DNA of 64,000 bases from Caulobacteraceae bacterium (GTDB lineage: Bacteria; Pseudomonadota; Alphaproteobacteria; Caulobacterales; Caulobacteraceae), in contig DAIDGR010000062.1 in NCBI GenBank assembly GCA_027452265.1, forward strand, positions 22,805 through 86,804, read 5' to 3'. The position numbers and the translations under genes were made by a program. How positions within the stretch are numbered: the first letter of the stretch is position 1; the number at the start of each line of letters is the position of its first letter. Below, in pieces: positions 1 through 9,182 of this stretch. The notes beneath the pieces are model-generated. The model was not told the origin of the DNA. It saw nothing but the letters and a program-made list of their open reading frames with translations, and made no database searches.

Positions 1-51
1 CTCGACCTGGGCGCCTGGGTCGATGCCCGCACACGGAGGCGCGCGGCGTGA
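1..51 (+). CDS. C-terminal tail of an unidentified upstream gene (partial)
   Basis: Only the last 16 codons and a TGA stop at 49-51 are present, ending in a basic stretch (ARTRRRAA). The reading frame is open from the window edge and its stop overlaps the GTG start of the next gene as GTGA, the same coupling used repeatedly in this window, which is why I call it real. In related genomes a YdcF/DUF218 or FtsX-type gene often precedes plsC, but 16 residues cannot identify it. Confidence 0.55.
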   Translation, partial: LDLGAWVDARTRRRAA

Positions 52-755
52 TCGTTCTCCGGTCGCTGGTCTTTGTCGCCCTTTTCTATCTGTGGTCGGC
101 GGCGGCCTCGCTCCTTTGCCTGCCCTGCCTCTTGGGCCCCCGCGTCTGGTCGATGCGGGTCATGGCGCTCTGGTCGGCGGGATTCACCGTCATGCTTCGC
201 GTAATCTGCGGTGTGCGGGTCGAGGTCCGGGGGCGCGAGCACATGCCGCGTGGCGGCGCCCTGATCGCCTCCAAGCACCAGTGCATGTTCGATCCTCTGG
301 GGACGCTGGCCATTTTCCCGGACCCCTGTTTCGTGACCAAGAAGGAGCTTTTCGCGATCCCGGTCTTTGGCTGGTACGCCCGCAAGGCCGGGATGATTCC
401 GGTCGACCGCGAGGGGCACTCCACGGCCCTGCGCGCTCTGGTCGCCGCCGCCAAGCTGCGGCTGAAGGCCGGCCGTCAGCTGGTGATCTATCCCGAAGGC
501 CACCGCATGGCTCCGGGCGAACGCGGCAAGTACCAGCCTGGCGTGGCGGCCCTGTATCGCGACCTCGCCCTTCCCTGCACGCCCGTGGCGACCAATTCCG
601 GAGTGCACTGGCCGGCCCACGGCTTTCTGCGGCGCCCGGGCCTGATCGTGGTGGAGTTTCTCGAACCCATCCCCGCAGGTCTGCCGCGCGCCCAGTTCAT
701 GCGCGAACTGGAGACCCGGATCGAGAGCGCTTCGGACGCCCTGCTCGCGCTCTGA
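48..755 (+). CDS. plsC: 1-acyl-sn-glycerol-3-phosphate acyltransferase (PlsC family)
   Basis: Membrane-bound acyltransferase that converts lysophosphatidate to phosphatidate in phospholipid synthesis. The 235-residue protein has an N-terminal hydrophobic segment (about residues 3-30), the catalytic HX4D motif at H77-D82 (HQCMFD), and a second conserved block EGHR at 150-153 in the place where most family members have EGTR. GTG start at 48 is chosen because a strong GGAGG lies at 35-39, eight bases upstream, and because it overlaps the preceding stop. Substrate preference cannot be read from the sequence. Confidence 0.9.
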   Translation: MIVLRSLVFVALFYLWSAAASLLCLPCLLGPRVWSMRVMALWSAGFTVMLRVICGVRVEVRGREHMPRGGALIASKHQCMFDPLGTLAIFPDPCFVTKKELFAIPVFGWYARKAGMIPVDREGHSTALRALVAAAKLRLKAGRQLVIYPEGHRMAPGERGKYQPGVAALYRDLALPCTPVATNSGVHWPAHGFLRRPGLIVVEFLEPIPAGLPRAQFMRELETRIESASDALLAL

Positions 756-759
756 CCGC

Positions 760-1332
760 TCAGGCCGCCGCCTCGCGGGCCTCGATCTCCTCCACGCGGG
801 CCAGGAGCCGCTCCATGTGAGCGTCGGGCAGGCCCTCGGCGCGCAGATGCTCGGCAAGGTCGCGCAGATACTCGACATTCGGTCCCGACAAGCCCCGGGC
901 GCCAGCGATCAGGCGCGCCTGGGCCTCGAAGCTGAGCCGCCCCGCCCACTGCGGATGATTGCGGTCGGAGAGATAGCTTATGGCCGTGATCCGCCGGCCG
1001 TCGGCGAGGCCAAGGCGGACAGTTCGCTCCACATAGGTCTCGGTGGGCTGCTCGCGCTCGCGCAGATAGGCGAGGACTTCGGGCCAGGCGTCATCGGCGA
1101 TGCGATAGGCCGCGCCCCAGACGCTCCCGCCGGGCGCCAGACCCAGAACCAGGCCGGGACGGGACGGAACCCCGCGATGGTGAACCGAATAGATGCAGAA
1201 GGCCCGGTGACGGCCCTGGAGGCGGGCCCGGACCCGCTCTAAGAACGCGAAGCCCGGTCGCCACATCAGGGAGCCGTAACCGAACACCCAATGCTCGCCG
1301 CTCTTCACGCCGACCGTCGTCTCACCCGTCAC
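760..1332 (-). CDS. gamma-glutamylcyclotransferase (ChaC-like)
   Basis: ChaC-type enzymes cleave the gamma-glutamyl bond of glutathione to give 5-oxoproline and Cys-Gly. The protein opens with the family signature WVFGYGSLMWRPGF (YGSL at residues 19-22), followed by the REREQ block that carries the candidate catalytic glutamate, and ends with the arginine/leucine-rich C-terminal helix region. The frame is open upstream to 1440, but that extension is low-complexity Gly/Arg/Pro and would overlap the divergent DUF2125 gene, so I start at GTG 1332; GTG 1314 is an alternative. It is convergent with plsC (4 bp apart) and divergent from the next gene. Confidence 0.85.
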   Translation of the reverse strand: MTGETTVGVKSGEHWVFGYGSLMWRPGFAFLERVRARLQGRHRAFCIYSVHHRGVPSRPGLVLGLAPGGSVWGAAYRIADDAWPEVLAYLREREQPTETYVERTVRLGLADGRRITAISYLSDRNHPQWAGRLSFEAQARLIAGARGLSGPNVEYLRDLAEHLRAEGLPDAHMERLLARVEEIEAREAAA

Positions 1333-1418
1333 GCCGCCATGCCTTTCCCGCCCTTGTCCCGTCCGTGGATGCCCGCGCGCCCCGGGACCGTCGCCGGGAC
1401 CTTTGCCTGGGCCTCTGA

Positions 1419-2360
1419 ATGAGCCCGCCCGATACCGCATCCGCGCCGCCTCGGCGACGTCTTGGACTGTTCGCGCCCTTTGTCCTGGCGGCTTTCCTGA
1501 GCTTCGCCCTTGCCTGGCATTGGGAGGCGATGCGTGGCCGGCTTCTGGCCCGGCTCGAGGCGCTGAAGTCGCCGGCGGCGGATCGCGCCTGGACGCTGGC
1601 CTATGATCGCGTCCGGTTGAACGGATTTCCGTTCCGGCTCGATGTCACCCTGGACGACGTTCGCCTGAGCGAGCCCTCTGGCTGGGGCCTCGCGACGCCC
1701 AGGCTGCTGGCCGAGGCGCAGCTCTTTGCGCCGGATCACTTCGTCGCCTTTACCCCGGAGCCAGTCACGCTGTTTCGCGGCGCCGCCGGTCCGGTCGAGG
1801 TTCACGCGCGCATCCTGCGGGCCAGCCTGTCCGAGGCCTCCGCCCGCCCGCCGCGCATCTCCATCGAGGGCGAGGACCTGGCGTTCGCCACGCCGCCGGG
1901 CGCGCGGCCTTTTGACCTGGTCAGCGCGCGCCAACTCAACCTGCACAGCCGTGCGGGCCCCGGGGGACAGGGCGCGCTCTATGTCGGTGTGGTGGGCGGC
2001 GAGGCTCGGCCGGGATCGCTTCTGAGACGCTTTGCGGGTGACGCCAGCGTCGATCTGACCCTGGACGCTCTTCTTTCGCACGCCGACCGGGCGCGCGGCC
2101 CTTCCTGGCCGGCGGCGCTCCGATCCTGGGCGGCGGCGCCGGGAGCGGTCATCCTGCGTCAGGCCAGCCTGGCGGCGGGACCGCGGCGGATCGCCGTGCG
2201 AGGCGGCGAGGTCCGTTTTGGGCCGGAGGGATTCGCCCAGGCCAATCTGGCCGTAACGACCGCCGGGCTCCAGGCGCCGGCCACGACGCGGCTGGTCCTT
2301 TCGGGGGGCCAGGCCCGCCTCGAACCTCAGGCGCTCGCCCCTATACCGCGTCTCTTCTGA
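1419..2360 (+). CDS. DUF2125 family protein, probable membrane-anchored periplasmic protein
   Basis: 313 residues. A hydrophobic segment at about 15-33, preceded by RRR, looks like a signal anchor; the rest is a beta-rich hydrophilic domain with the conserved family opening (AWTLAYDRVRLNGFPFRLDV near residue 58), matching the alphaproteobacterial DUF2125 family. The architecture resembles large periplasmic repetitive proteins of the AsmA/DUF945 type, but no function is established for the family and I infer none. ATG 1419 is divergent from the gamma-glutamylcyclotransferase start, 86 bp away. Confidence 0.8.
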   Translation: MSPPDTASAPPRRRLGLFAPFVLAAFLSFALAWHWEAMRGRLLARLEALKSPAADRAWTLAYDRVRLNGFPFRLDVTLDDVRLSEPSGWGLATPRLLAEAQLFAPDHFVAFTPEPVTLFRGAAGPVEVHARILRASLSEASARPPRISIEGEDLAFATPPGARPFDLVSARQLNLHSRAGPGGQGALYVGVVGGEARPGSLLRRFAGDASVDLTLDALLSHADRARGPSWPAALRSWAAAPGAVILRQASLAAGPRRIAVRGGEVRFGPEGFAQANLAVTTAGLQAPATTRLVLSGGQARLEPQALAPIPRLF

Positions 2361-2426
2361 GCGAAGCCTGGCTGAATTGGCGGCCCGCTATTGACAGGCG
2401 CGGCGGCCTCGACGCTTGAGGGCGCC

Positions 2427-3554
2427 ATGAACGCCCCCGTTGCTCCGCTTCGCCCCGAACCGCGTCCTGGGATTCTGGATATCGCCCCCTATGTGCCTGG
2501 CAAGGCGGGCGTTCCGGGCGCCGTTCAGCCCGTCAAACTGTCGGCCAACGAGAATCTGCTGGGCGCGAGCCCCAAGGCGATCGACGCCTTCCGCGCTGTG
2601 GCGGACCAGATGGCCCTCTATCCCGACGGACGCGGCGCTCTGCTGCGCCAGGCGGTCGTGGAGCGCTACGGCCTGGAGCCGGAGCGGATCATTCTGGGCT
2701 GCGGCACGGACGAGGTGTTCGCCATGCTGAGCCAGGCCTTTCTGCGGGTCGGGGACAATATCGTTCAGGGCGAGTTCGGCTTTGGCGCCTACGCCATCGC
2801 CGCGCGCGCCAACGAGGCGGAGGTGCGCTACGCCAAGGAAAAGGACTATCGGCTCGACGTCGACGCCCTGCTCGAAGCGGTGGATGCGCGCACCCGCCTG
2901 GTGTTCGTGGCCAATCCGGCCAACCCCACCGGCACCGTCCTTCCGGCCTCGGAGATCGCCCGCCTGCATGCCGGGCTGCCGCCCCAGGTGATCCTGGTGC
3001 TCGATGGGGCCTATGCCGAGTTTTGCGTCGACCCGACCTTCGATGACGGAATGGATCTCGCGCGCGAGGCGGCCAATGTGGTGGTGACCCACACCTTTTC
3101 GAAGATCCACGGTCTCGCGTCCCTTCGCATCGGCTGGGCCTATGCCCCGCGCGAGGTGGCCGAGGCGGTCGAGCGCATCCGCCTGCCGTTCAACACCTCG
3201 ATCCCGGCCCAGGCCGCGGCCGTGGCGGCCCTCGGGGATCTGGAGTTCCAGGCCCGGTCGCTCGAGCACGTGGAGACCTGGCGGCCCTGGCTTCTGCAGC
3301 AGCTCTCCGGTCTGGGACTGAATGTCGTCCCCTCGGCCGCCAACTTCCTCCTGATCGGCTTTCCAAAGTCGCCGGGGCGGCGGGCCTCGGACGCGGAAGC
3401 CTATCTGGCGAAGCGCGGCCTGATCGTCCGGGGCGTGGCCAGCTATGGCCTGCCAGACCATCTGCGCATCACGATCGGCCTGGAGGCGCACAACCGCGCG
3501 GTGGTCGAGGCGCTCGCCGAGTTCATGCGGCCGGGATCGGACGTCAGGACGTGA
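2427..3554 (+). CDS. hisC: histidinol-phosphate aminotransferase
   Basis: PLP-dependent fold-type I aminotransferase that makes histidinol phosphate; in alphaproteobacteria this family often also transaminates aromatic amino-acid precursors. Of the 375 residues, the SANEN block lies near residue 39, NPANPTG near 163, and the Schiff-base lysine is K226 in FSKIHGLASLRIGWA. The frame is open upstream to a TTG at 2391, but ATG 2427 has GAGGG seven bases upstream and fits family length. The next gene starts inside its stop codon (GTGA), and that partner is an aromatic dehydrogenase, so a role in Tyr/Phe synthesis is likely. Confidence 0.93.
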   Translation: MNAPVAPLRPEPRPGILDIAPYVPGKAGVPGAVQPVKLSANENLLGASPKAIDAFRAVADQMALYPDGRGALLRQAVVERYGLEPERIILGCGTDEVFAMLSQAFLRVGDNIVQGEFGFGAYAIAARANEAEVRYAKEKDYRLDVDALLEAVDARTRLVFVANPANPTGTVLPASEIARLHAGLPPQVILVLDGAYAEFCVDPTFDDGMDLAREAANVVVTHTFSKIHGLASLRIGWAYAPREVAEAVERIRLPFNTSIPAQAAAVAALGDLEFQARSLEHVETWRPWLLQQLSGLGLNVVPSAANFLLIGFPKSPGRRASDAEAYLAKRGLIVRGVASYGLPDHLRITIGLEAHNRAVVEALAEFMRPGSDVRT

Positions 3555-4507
3555 CCACGCCGCGCCCCGACGCCCCTGCGCCGCTCTATACGCGCCTGGC
3601 CATCATCGGGTGCGGCATGGTCGGCTCGTCCGTGGCGCGCGCCGTCCGGGCGCGGGGCCTGGCGCAGGAAGTGGCGGTCTTTGATCCGGATCCGCAGGCG
3701 CGGGCGCGCATCGCGGCCCTGGGCTTCGCCCATGTGGTGAGCGACAGCGCCGAAGGGGCCGTGAACGGGGCGGACATCGCCCTCTTCGCCGCGCCGCCGC
3801 TCTCCATCGTGCCCGCGGTGCGCGCACTCGCCTCGGCCTTCGCCCCCGGCGCGACGATCACCGATGTGGGTTCGGTGAAGGCGGCCATCGCCGAGGGTCT
3901 GGCGGATCTGCCGCGCGACGATCTCTTCATCATCCCCGGCCACCCGATCGCCGGGACCGAGAAGTCGGGCCCCGATGCCGGCCGCGAGGGCCTGTTCGAG
4001 GGCCGCTGGACGATCCTGACGCCCGATCCGTCCCGCAAGGATGCCGCCTACGCCGCCGCGGTGGAGCGCCTGGCCCGGTTCTGGGAGGGCATGGGGGCCC
4101 AGGTGGAGCGGATGGATGACCGACACCACGATCTCGTCCTTGCCGTCACCTCGCACCTGCCGCACCTGATCGCCTACAACATTGTCGGTACGGCGGCGGA
4201 TCTGGAGGAGGTCACGCGCGGCGAGGTGATCAAGTACTCCGCCGGGGGATTTCGCGACTTCACCCGTATCGCCGCCTCCGATCCGGTCATGTGGCGGGAT
4301 GTCTTTCTCGCCAACAAGGATGCGGTGCTGGAGATCCTCGGCCGCTTCACTGAAGACCTTCAGGCCCTGTCCCGCGCCATTCGCTGGGGCGAGGGCGACA
4401 AGCTCCAGGAGCTGTTCACGCGCACGCGCGAGATTCGGCGCGGTGTCATCGATGCCGGGCAGGAGACGGCCGAGCCGGACTTCGGCCGCGAGAGAACCCG
4501 GGGCTAA
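3551..4507 (+). CDS. tyrC: prephenate/arogenate dehydrogenase (cyclohexadienyl dehydrogenase)
   Basis: NAD(P)-dependent oxidative decarboxylation of prephenate or arogenate, a step of tyrosine synthesis. The 318-residue protein has an N-terminal Rossmann fold (GCGMVGSSVA at about 20-29), the catalytic-region motif HPIAGTEKSG near residue 135, and the helical C-terminal dimerisation domain with SHLPHLIAYN. GTG 3551 overlaps the hisC stop. There is no ACT domain, so feedback control by tyrosine through such a domain is not expected. Its 3' end overlaps the convergent permease gene by 4 bp (CTAA). Confidence 0.92.
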   Translation: MTTPRPDAPAPLYTRLAIIGCGMVGSSVARAVRARGLAQEVAVFDPDPQARARIAALGFAHVVSDSAEGAVNGADIALFAAPPLSIVPAVRALASAFAPGATITDVGSVKAAIAEGLADLPRDDLFIIPGHPIAGTEKSGPDAGREGLFEGRWTILTPDPSRKDAAYAAAVERLARFWEGMGAQVERMDDRHHDLVLAVTSHLPHLIAYNIVGTAADLEEVTRGEVIKYSAGGFRDFTRIAASDPVMWRDVFLANKDAVLEILGRFTEDLQALSRAIRWGEGDKLQELFTRTREIRRGVIDAGQETAEPDFGRERTRG

Positions 4508-5940
4508 GCTTCGGCCGCGCCTATCCGGGCGCGGGGGGTCAGGGCCAGCCAGACGGCCAGAGCGATCGCAGGCAGGCCAAGCGCCGCCGCCAGCAGATAG
4601 AACAGACCATAGGCCTCGATCAGCGAGCGACCCGGGGTCGTCAGGCCAACCACGAGGACGCCGGAAAAGCCCTTCAACGTCTTGCCGGTCCAGGTCAGGG
4701 CCGAGGTCAGAAGCGCATACTGGGTCGCGGTGTAGCCCAGGCTCGTCAGACCGGACATGTAGGTCACCAGAGCCACGCCGGCATACCCCATGGCCGCGGA
4801 GTCAAAGCTCATGATCGCGGCGAAGGCGGTCACCTTCACCGGCCCCAGACTCATCAGGACGTAATCCCCGCCGTGCAGGGCCAGAAGGGCGAAGGCCCCC
4901 ACCGCGATCGGCTGCAGGATCCCGCCCACGATCAGGCTGCGCATGACGCCAAGCCGCAGGGTCGAAAGGCCTCCCAGGGCCACGCCGATCAGCGAGCCCG
5001 CCAAGCCCACGGTGGTCCGGACCGCCACGATGGTCGGCTTGTCGATGCCCAGGGCGCGATAAAAGGGCAGGCTCATGGGGCCGCGCATATAGTCGCTCAA
5101 GTGATAGAGCGTGATCATGCCCAGCATCAGCACGCCCAGCGCCAGGCCGTGCTCGCGCATGAAGGCGATGAACGGTCCTGTCACCGCATCGGCCAGAGAT
5201 CGCAGGGGCGCGCCCGTTTCAGCCTTTGCGCGCGCGTCGATGGCCGCGTCCGCGGCGGGGGGCTCGCCTGCAAAGAGGGCGGCGACCATGCCTACCCCTA
5301 TGAACAGGCCGTACAGGGCGTAGGCCAGGGGCCAGCCCACCGCCTGAGCCAGCAGCAGGATCAGCGCCTCGGTGGCGACCAGGGCGCCGCGATAGCCCAG
5401 GCTGTAGGCGGAGGTGAGCAGTCCCAGCTCCTCGCCGTCGGCGGCGATCTCGATGCGCCAGGCGTCGATCACCGTGTCCTGAGCGGCGGCCGACACCCCG
5501 GCGACCAGACCAAACGCAATCAGGGCCGGCAGGCTCTTCGTTGGATCGCTCGCCGCCATCCCCAGCAGTCCGATCCCGACGCCGGCCTGGGTCAGCAGCA
5601 TCCAGCCGCGTCGGCGGCCCAGGCGATTGAATAGCGGCGCCGGCAATCGATCGACCACCGCGCCCCAGAGGAACTTCACCGAATAGGTCAGGCTGATCCA
5701 GGAGAGGAAGCCAATCAGAGCCAACCCGACCCCGGCCTCGTCCAGCCATAGGCCCAGCGTATTGCCGATCAACATGAAGGGCAGGCCGGAGGAGAAGCCA
5801 AGCGCCAGCATTACCGCGACCCTGGGCCGTGACAGGGCGCTCAGCACGCCCCTGGCGCCTCGATGGCGGGGACGAGCGGCGGAAGCGGCGACTTGACCGG
5901 TCATGGGGCGAGCCTGGGGCGCCTCGCGCGCGACGTCCAT
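4504..5940 (-). CDS. ampG: AmpG-like muropeptide permease (MFS)
   Basis: AmpG proteins import GlcNAc-anhydroMurNAc peptides into the cytoplasm for peptidoglycan recycling. About 478 residues with 12 or more hydrophobic helices. Family features include the start FSSGLPFMLIGNTLGLWL, a YSVKFLWGAVVD loop and the VAGVSAAAQDTVIDAWRIE segment typical of AmpG. The frame extends upstream to 5997; I start at ATG 5940, 20 bp after the upstream glycosyltransferase stop, and ATG 5904 is an alternative because neither has a good Shine-Dalgarno. It fits with amgK and murU later in the window, which process recycled MurNAc. Confidence 0.82.
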   Translation of the reverse strand: MDVAREAPQARPMTGQVAASAARPRHRGARGVLSALSRPRVAVMLALGFSSGLPFMLIGNTLGLWLDEAGVGLALIGFLSWISLTYSVKFLWGAVVDRLPAPLFNRLGRRRGWMLLTQAGVGIGLLGMAASDPTKSLPALIAFGLVAGVSAAAQDTVIDAWRIEIAADGEELGLLTSAYSLGYRGALVATEALILLLAQAVGWPLAYALYGLFIGVGMVAALFAGEPPAADAAIDARAKAETGAPLRSLADAVTGPFIAFMREHGLALGVLMLGMITLYHLSDYMRGPMSLPFYRALGIDKPTIVAVRTTVGLAGSLIGVALGGLSTLRLGVMRSLIVGGILQPIAVGAFALLALHGGDYVLMSLGPVKVTAFAAIMSFDSAAMGYAGVALVTYMSGLTSLGYTATQYALLTSALTWTGKTLKGFSGVLVVGLTTPGRSLIEAYGLFYLLAAALGLPAIALAVWLALTPRARIGAAEA

Positions 5941-5959
5941 GGGGCCCAGCGCGGCGGCA

Positions 5960-6898
5960 TTACAGGGCTGCGGCCAGGGTCTGCAGGCGGCGTCCATAGG
6001 TGTGCTCCGCCAGGACCCGCCGGCGACCCCGCTCGCCCAGACGGCGCGCCAGATCGGGATCGCCGCGCAGCCGCTCGGCCTGGGCGTTCAACTCAGCGAG
6101 GTCGCGCCATACCAGGACCTCGACGCCCGGCTCAAAGCAATGATCAAGGTCGGGTTGATCGTCGGTCAGGAGCGCGGCGCCGGCCATGAGCGGGGCGAAG
6201 TTGCGCTGATTGAGCCCGGCCAGGACATTGGCCTCGTTGCGGATATTGAGCACGGCGCCATGCCCGCCATACAGCGCGCGCACCGCGTCCGGCGCCATGC
6301 GCCGCGCCCGTCGGTGATGGTGCGCCCCGTCCGCCTCGCTCCAGCCCGCGCCCACCAGGACAAGGGGCGAGGCCGTCCCGGCGACGACGGCGCGGCGATG
6401 CGGCGTGGCGTTGCCGACGAAGACCAGGTCGGGCGAGCGATGGCGGCGGCTGGGCCATACGCCGGAGACGTCGGCGGCGTGCGGCAGAAAGAGGGTCGGG
6501 GCGCTGAAGCCCAGGGCCTGGTGCCTCGCGACCAGAGCCGTGTCGGTATAGGCGATGAGGTCGAACAGCGCCGCCCGTTCGGCCGCCTCGGCTTCGAACA
6601 GGTCCCCGGCCCACCCGGCGAGGGGAGGGCGGCCCTCAAGACGGGCCACCGCCTCCAGCAGAGCGTGCGGCGCATGGAGCGCCCCGATCACCAGGATCAG
6701 ATCGAACCGTTCGTGTCGCAGGCGCCGGGTCAGGCCGGCGGCGATGGGCGCCGCCAGACGCGCTTCAAGACCCTGGGCCAGCCAGGAGCGCCGGACAAAG
6801 CCTGTTCGTACCGTATGGCCCTCGGCGATGAGAGAGGCCGTCGCCTCTTCCAGCCAGTGGTTGACGCTGCCGGCCTTGCCCAGAAGGAACAGCCTCAT
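5960..6898 (-). CDS. glycosyltransferase family 1-like protein (CgeB-like)
   Basis: 312 residues. The N-terminus MRLFLLGKAGSVNHWLEE and the C-terminal block with NIRNEANVLAGLNQRNFAPLMAG and LLTDDQPDLDHCFEPG match bacterial single-unit glycosyltransferases of the spore-protein CgeB/DUF3880 kind (GT-B fold, nucleotide-sugar donor). No transmembrane segment or signal peptide is evident, so it is probably cytoplasmic or peripheral. ATG 6898 is chosen because upstream codons to 6967 are Arg/Gly-rich junk. Acceptor and sugar are unknown. It lies between cobS and the AmpG-like gene on the same strand. Confidence 0.72.
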   Translation of the reverse strand: MRLFLLGKAGSVNHWLEEATASLIAEGHTVRTGFVRRSWLAQGLEARLAAPIAAGLTRRLRHERFDLILVIGALHAPHALLEAVARLEGRPPLAGWAGDLFEAEAAERAALFDLIAYTDTALVARHQALGFSAPTLFLPHAADVSGVWPSRRHRSPDLVFVGNATPHRRAVVAGTASPLVLVGAGWSEADGAHHHRRARRMAPDAVRALYGGHGAVLNIRNEANVLAGLNQRNFAPLMAGAALLTDDQPDLDHCFEPGVEVLVWRDLAELNAQAERLRGDPDLARRLGERGRRRVLAEHTYGRRLQTLAAAL

Positions 6899-7060
6899 GC
6901 GGGTCGCCGGCCGGCGTTCACGGGCGATGGACGAGCCAGGCCCGGTCCTGGGTCCACCCCGGCCCATCGGCCCACCCGATTTGCCCGCATCCGGACCTCC
7001 CGCTCGGCCTCGACCCTATCACGCGACGATCGGCGCGCGGCGGAACGACGGGGGCGGGGT

Positions 7061-8113
7061 TCAGGCCACCTTCACGCGCGCGGCCGCTTCGGGAAGGTCG
7101 CCGCCGAACGCGCGCTGGTAGAACTCCGCCACGGTGGGCCGCTCCAGTTCGTCGCATTTGTTCAGGAAGGTCACGCGGAAGGCCAGGGCGATGTCGCCGG
7201 CGAAGATCTCGGCGTTCTGAGCCCAGGTGATCACCGTGCGCGGGCTCATGACGGTGGAGATGTCGCCGTTCATGAAGGCGTTGCGGGTCATGTCCGCCAC
7301 CCGGACCATGGCCGCAATCTGGCGACGGCCCTCCGCGGTCGCGGCATAGTTGGGCGCCTTGGCCAGGACGATCTCGGCCTCCACCTCGTGGCTCAGATAG
7401 TTCAGGGTGGTGACGATCGACCAGCGGTCCATCTGGCCCTGATTGATCTGCTGGGTGCCATGATACAGCCCGGTGGTGTCGCCAAGGCCGATCGTGTTGG
7501 TGGTCGCGAACAGCCGGAAGTGGGCGTTGGGTCGGATGACGCGGTTCTGATCGAGCAGGGTTAGGCGGCCCTGAGCCTCAAGAATGCGCTGGATCACGAA
7601 CATCACGTCGGGCCGGCCAGCGTCATATTCGTCGAAGACCAGGGCCATGGGGCGTTGCAGGCACCAGGGCAGGATGCCCTCGCGAAACTCCGTCACCTGC
7701 TTGCCATCCTTGAGCACGATGGCGTCCTTGCCCACCAGGTCGATGCGGCTGACATGGCTGTCGAGGTTGACCCGGATCATCGGCCAGTTGAGGCGCGCGG
7801 CGACCTGTTCGATGTGGGTCGACTTGCCGGTGCCGTGATAGCCCTGCACCATGACCCGCCGGTCGAACGCGAAGCCGGCGCAGATCGCCAGGGTGGTCTG
7901 GGGATCGAACCGATAGGCTTCGTCCAGATCGGGCACATGGCTGTCGCGCCGCGAGAAGGCCGGTACGCGCATGTCGGAGTCCACGCCGAACACCTCGCGG
8001 ATCGAGACGGTCCGATCCGGGACCAAGCTCAGGAGATCGTCGGCGGCCTGGCTTTCGGCGGCCTGGCTTTCGGAGGCTTGGGTGTCGGCGGGGTGTGCGG
8101 CGGAGGTGGACAT
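7061..8113 (-). CDS. cobS: aerobic cobaltochelatase subunit CobS (AAA+ ATPase)
   Basis: CobS, with CobN and CobT, inserts cobalt into hydrogenobyrinate a,c-diamide in the aerobic B12 route. 350 residues: Walker [10 protein letters not shown] at 91-99, a Walker B region around FDEYDAGRP, sensor-1 [11 protein letters not shown], and the C-terminal [22 protein letters not shown]. The N-terminal tail contains a small duplicated [10 protein letters not shown] stretch made by a tandem DNA repeat at about 8048-8081. ATG 8113 has AAGGA nearby; the frame extends to 8155 without need. cobT, its usual partner, is not adjacent. Confidence 0.92.
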   Translation of the reverse strand: MSTSAAHPADTQASESQAAESQAADDLLSLVPDRTVSIREVFGVDSDMRVPAFSRRDSHVPDLDEAYRFDPQTTLAICAGFAFDRRVMVQGYHGTGKSTHIEQVAARLNWPMIRVNLDSHVSRIDLVGKDAIVLKDGKQVTEFREGILPWCLQRPMALVFDEYDAGRPDVMFVIQRILEAQGRLTLLDQNRVIRPNAHFRLFATTNTIGLGDTTGLYHGTQQINQGQMDRWSIVTTLNYLSHEVEAEIVLAKAPNYAATAEGRRQIAAMVRVADMTRNAFMNGDISTVMSPRTVITWAQNAEIFAGDIALAFRVTFLNKCDELERPTVAEFYQRAFGGDLPEAAARVKVA

Positions 8114-8175
8114 GCTCAATTCCTTAGCGCCGTCGCCCTCGCCTTTCAAACGCAACAGTCCCCCTTAAAGGAACC

Positions 8176-8802
8176 TCAGACCCGCTTCGCCTTTTGCAGG
8201 GTCTTGTAGGCGCGGATCACCCGCTGGAGCTTGCCTTCCGCCGAGCGATCGCCGCCATTGGTGTCGGGGTGGCACAGCTTGACCAGCTCCAGATAACGGG
8301 TGCGGATCGTCGCCGCCTCGGCGGTTTCCTCCAGATCGAGGTCATAGAGGGCCGCGCGCTCCAGCTTGCCCACGCGCGGCGGACGCACGCCCGCGCCTCC
8401 CGGCGCCGGAGGCGGCTCGCCAAACAGGCCGAACGCGTCCCTGAACGCGCCCCGCAATCCTGACGCCTCGCGATTGCGCGCGCCCGACTTGAACGACCAG
8501 GTCGGACGCCCGCCGGTGGTCACCTCCTCGGCCACGCGCTGGGCGATTTCGTCCTCGCTCATGCCGGCGAAATAGTTCCAGTTCCGGTTGTATTCGGCCG
8601 CGTGAACCCTGCAGAACCAGTAAGGCTCGTTCACCATGTCGGGGCCGCGCGGGGCGCGGGCCGTGGCCGGCTGGCGACATCCGGCATGGTCGCAGACGCG
8701 ACCGCCCGGATCGCGCGCGGCGGACACGGTCTCGTCCTCCGGCGGCGGCGGCCGCACGCGGATGTCGACGAAGCGGGGTCGATAGCGAAACGCGCTCGGC
8801 AT
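8176..8802 (-). CDS. J-domain protein (DnaJ-like, C-terminal J domain)
   Basis: 208 residues. The J domain sits at the C-terminus with the HPD tripeptide at 178-180 in KLCHPDTNGGDRSAEGK, so the protein should stimulate an Hsp70 partner. The N-terminal part has a conserved cysteine/histidine region (VCDHAGC ... PYWFCRVHAAEYNRNWNYFAGMS) that could bind metal; this is typical of an alphaproteobacterial J-protein family next to cobS and bolA. ATG 8802 is preferred over the upstream frame to 8862, which runs into the bolA upstream region. Confidence 0.85.
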   Translation of the reverse strand: MPSAFRYRPRFVDIRVRPPPPEDETVSAARDPGGRVCDHAGCRQPATARAPRGPDMVNEPYWFCRVHAAEYNRNWNYFAGMSEDEIAQRVAEEVTTGGRPTWSFKSGARNREASGLRGAFRDAFGLFGEPPPAPGGAGVRPPRVGKLERAALYDLDLEETAEAATIRTRYLELVKLCHPDTNGGDRSAEGKLQRVIRAYKTLQKAKRV

Positions 8803-8876
8803 TCGCCGAGTTTGGGAGCGCGCGCGCCGCAGTTCAAGAATTGACAGGTGCGTCGGGCCCATCCTTTGCTGAGGCG

Positions 8877-9164
8877 ATGGGCCGGGTTGCGCAATCCATG
8901 AGAGACGTGTTGCAGGCCGGGCTCTCGCCGACCCGGCTGGAGATCACCGACGAATCCGCGCTGCACGCGGGCCACAGCGCCATGGGCCACAAGGCCTCGG
9001 GCGAGGACGTCGAGAGCCATTTTCGCGTGGTCATCGAGGCCGCGGCCTTCGCCGGCCTTCGGCCTCTGGCCCGACATCGGATGGTCAATGCGCTTCTCAA
9101 GTCGGCGCTCGAGACGGACATTCACGCCCTGTCGCTCAAGCTCCTGGCGCCGGGCGAATCCTGA
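8877..9164 (+). CDS. bolA: BolA family protein
   Basis: 95 residues with the BolA fold: the GRVAQSMRDVLQAGLSPTRLEI start, the DESALHAGHSAM segment with the conserved histidine, and FRVVIEAAAFAGLRPLARHRMVNALL, which holds the family RHRxV motif and invariant His. BolA proteins partner with monothiol glutaredoxins in Fe-S cluster handling and affect cell shape and stress responses. The frame is open to a TTG at 8841 but ATG 8877 gives the standard N-terminus. It is divergent from the J-domain gene. Confidence 0.9.
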   Translation: MGRVAQSMRDVLQAGLSPTRLEITDESALHAGHSAMGHKASGEDVESHFRVVIEAAAFAGLRPLARHRMVNALLKSALETDIHALSLKLLAPGES

Positions 9165-9182
9165 TCGGATGCGGGTTCCGGA

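Noticed and set aside
5903..7564. A 553-codon plus-strand open frame
   Set aside because: It is antisense to the AmpG-like, glycosyltransferase and cobS genes, all with clear family motifs; its translation is low-complexity and has no recognisable domain. Long antisense frames are expected at this GC content.
8841..8876. Extended BolA start at TTG 8841, and extended HisC start at TTG 2391
   Set aside because: Both begin with TTGACAGG, which looks more like a -35-type sequence than coding; the downstream ATGs give normal N-termini.
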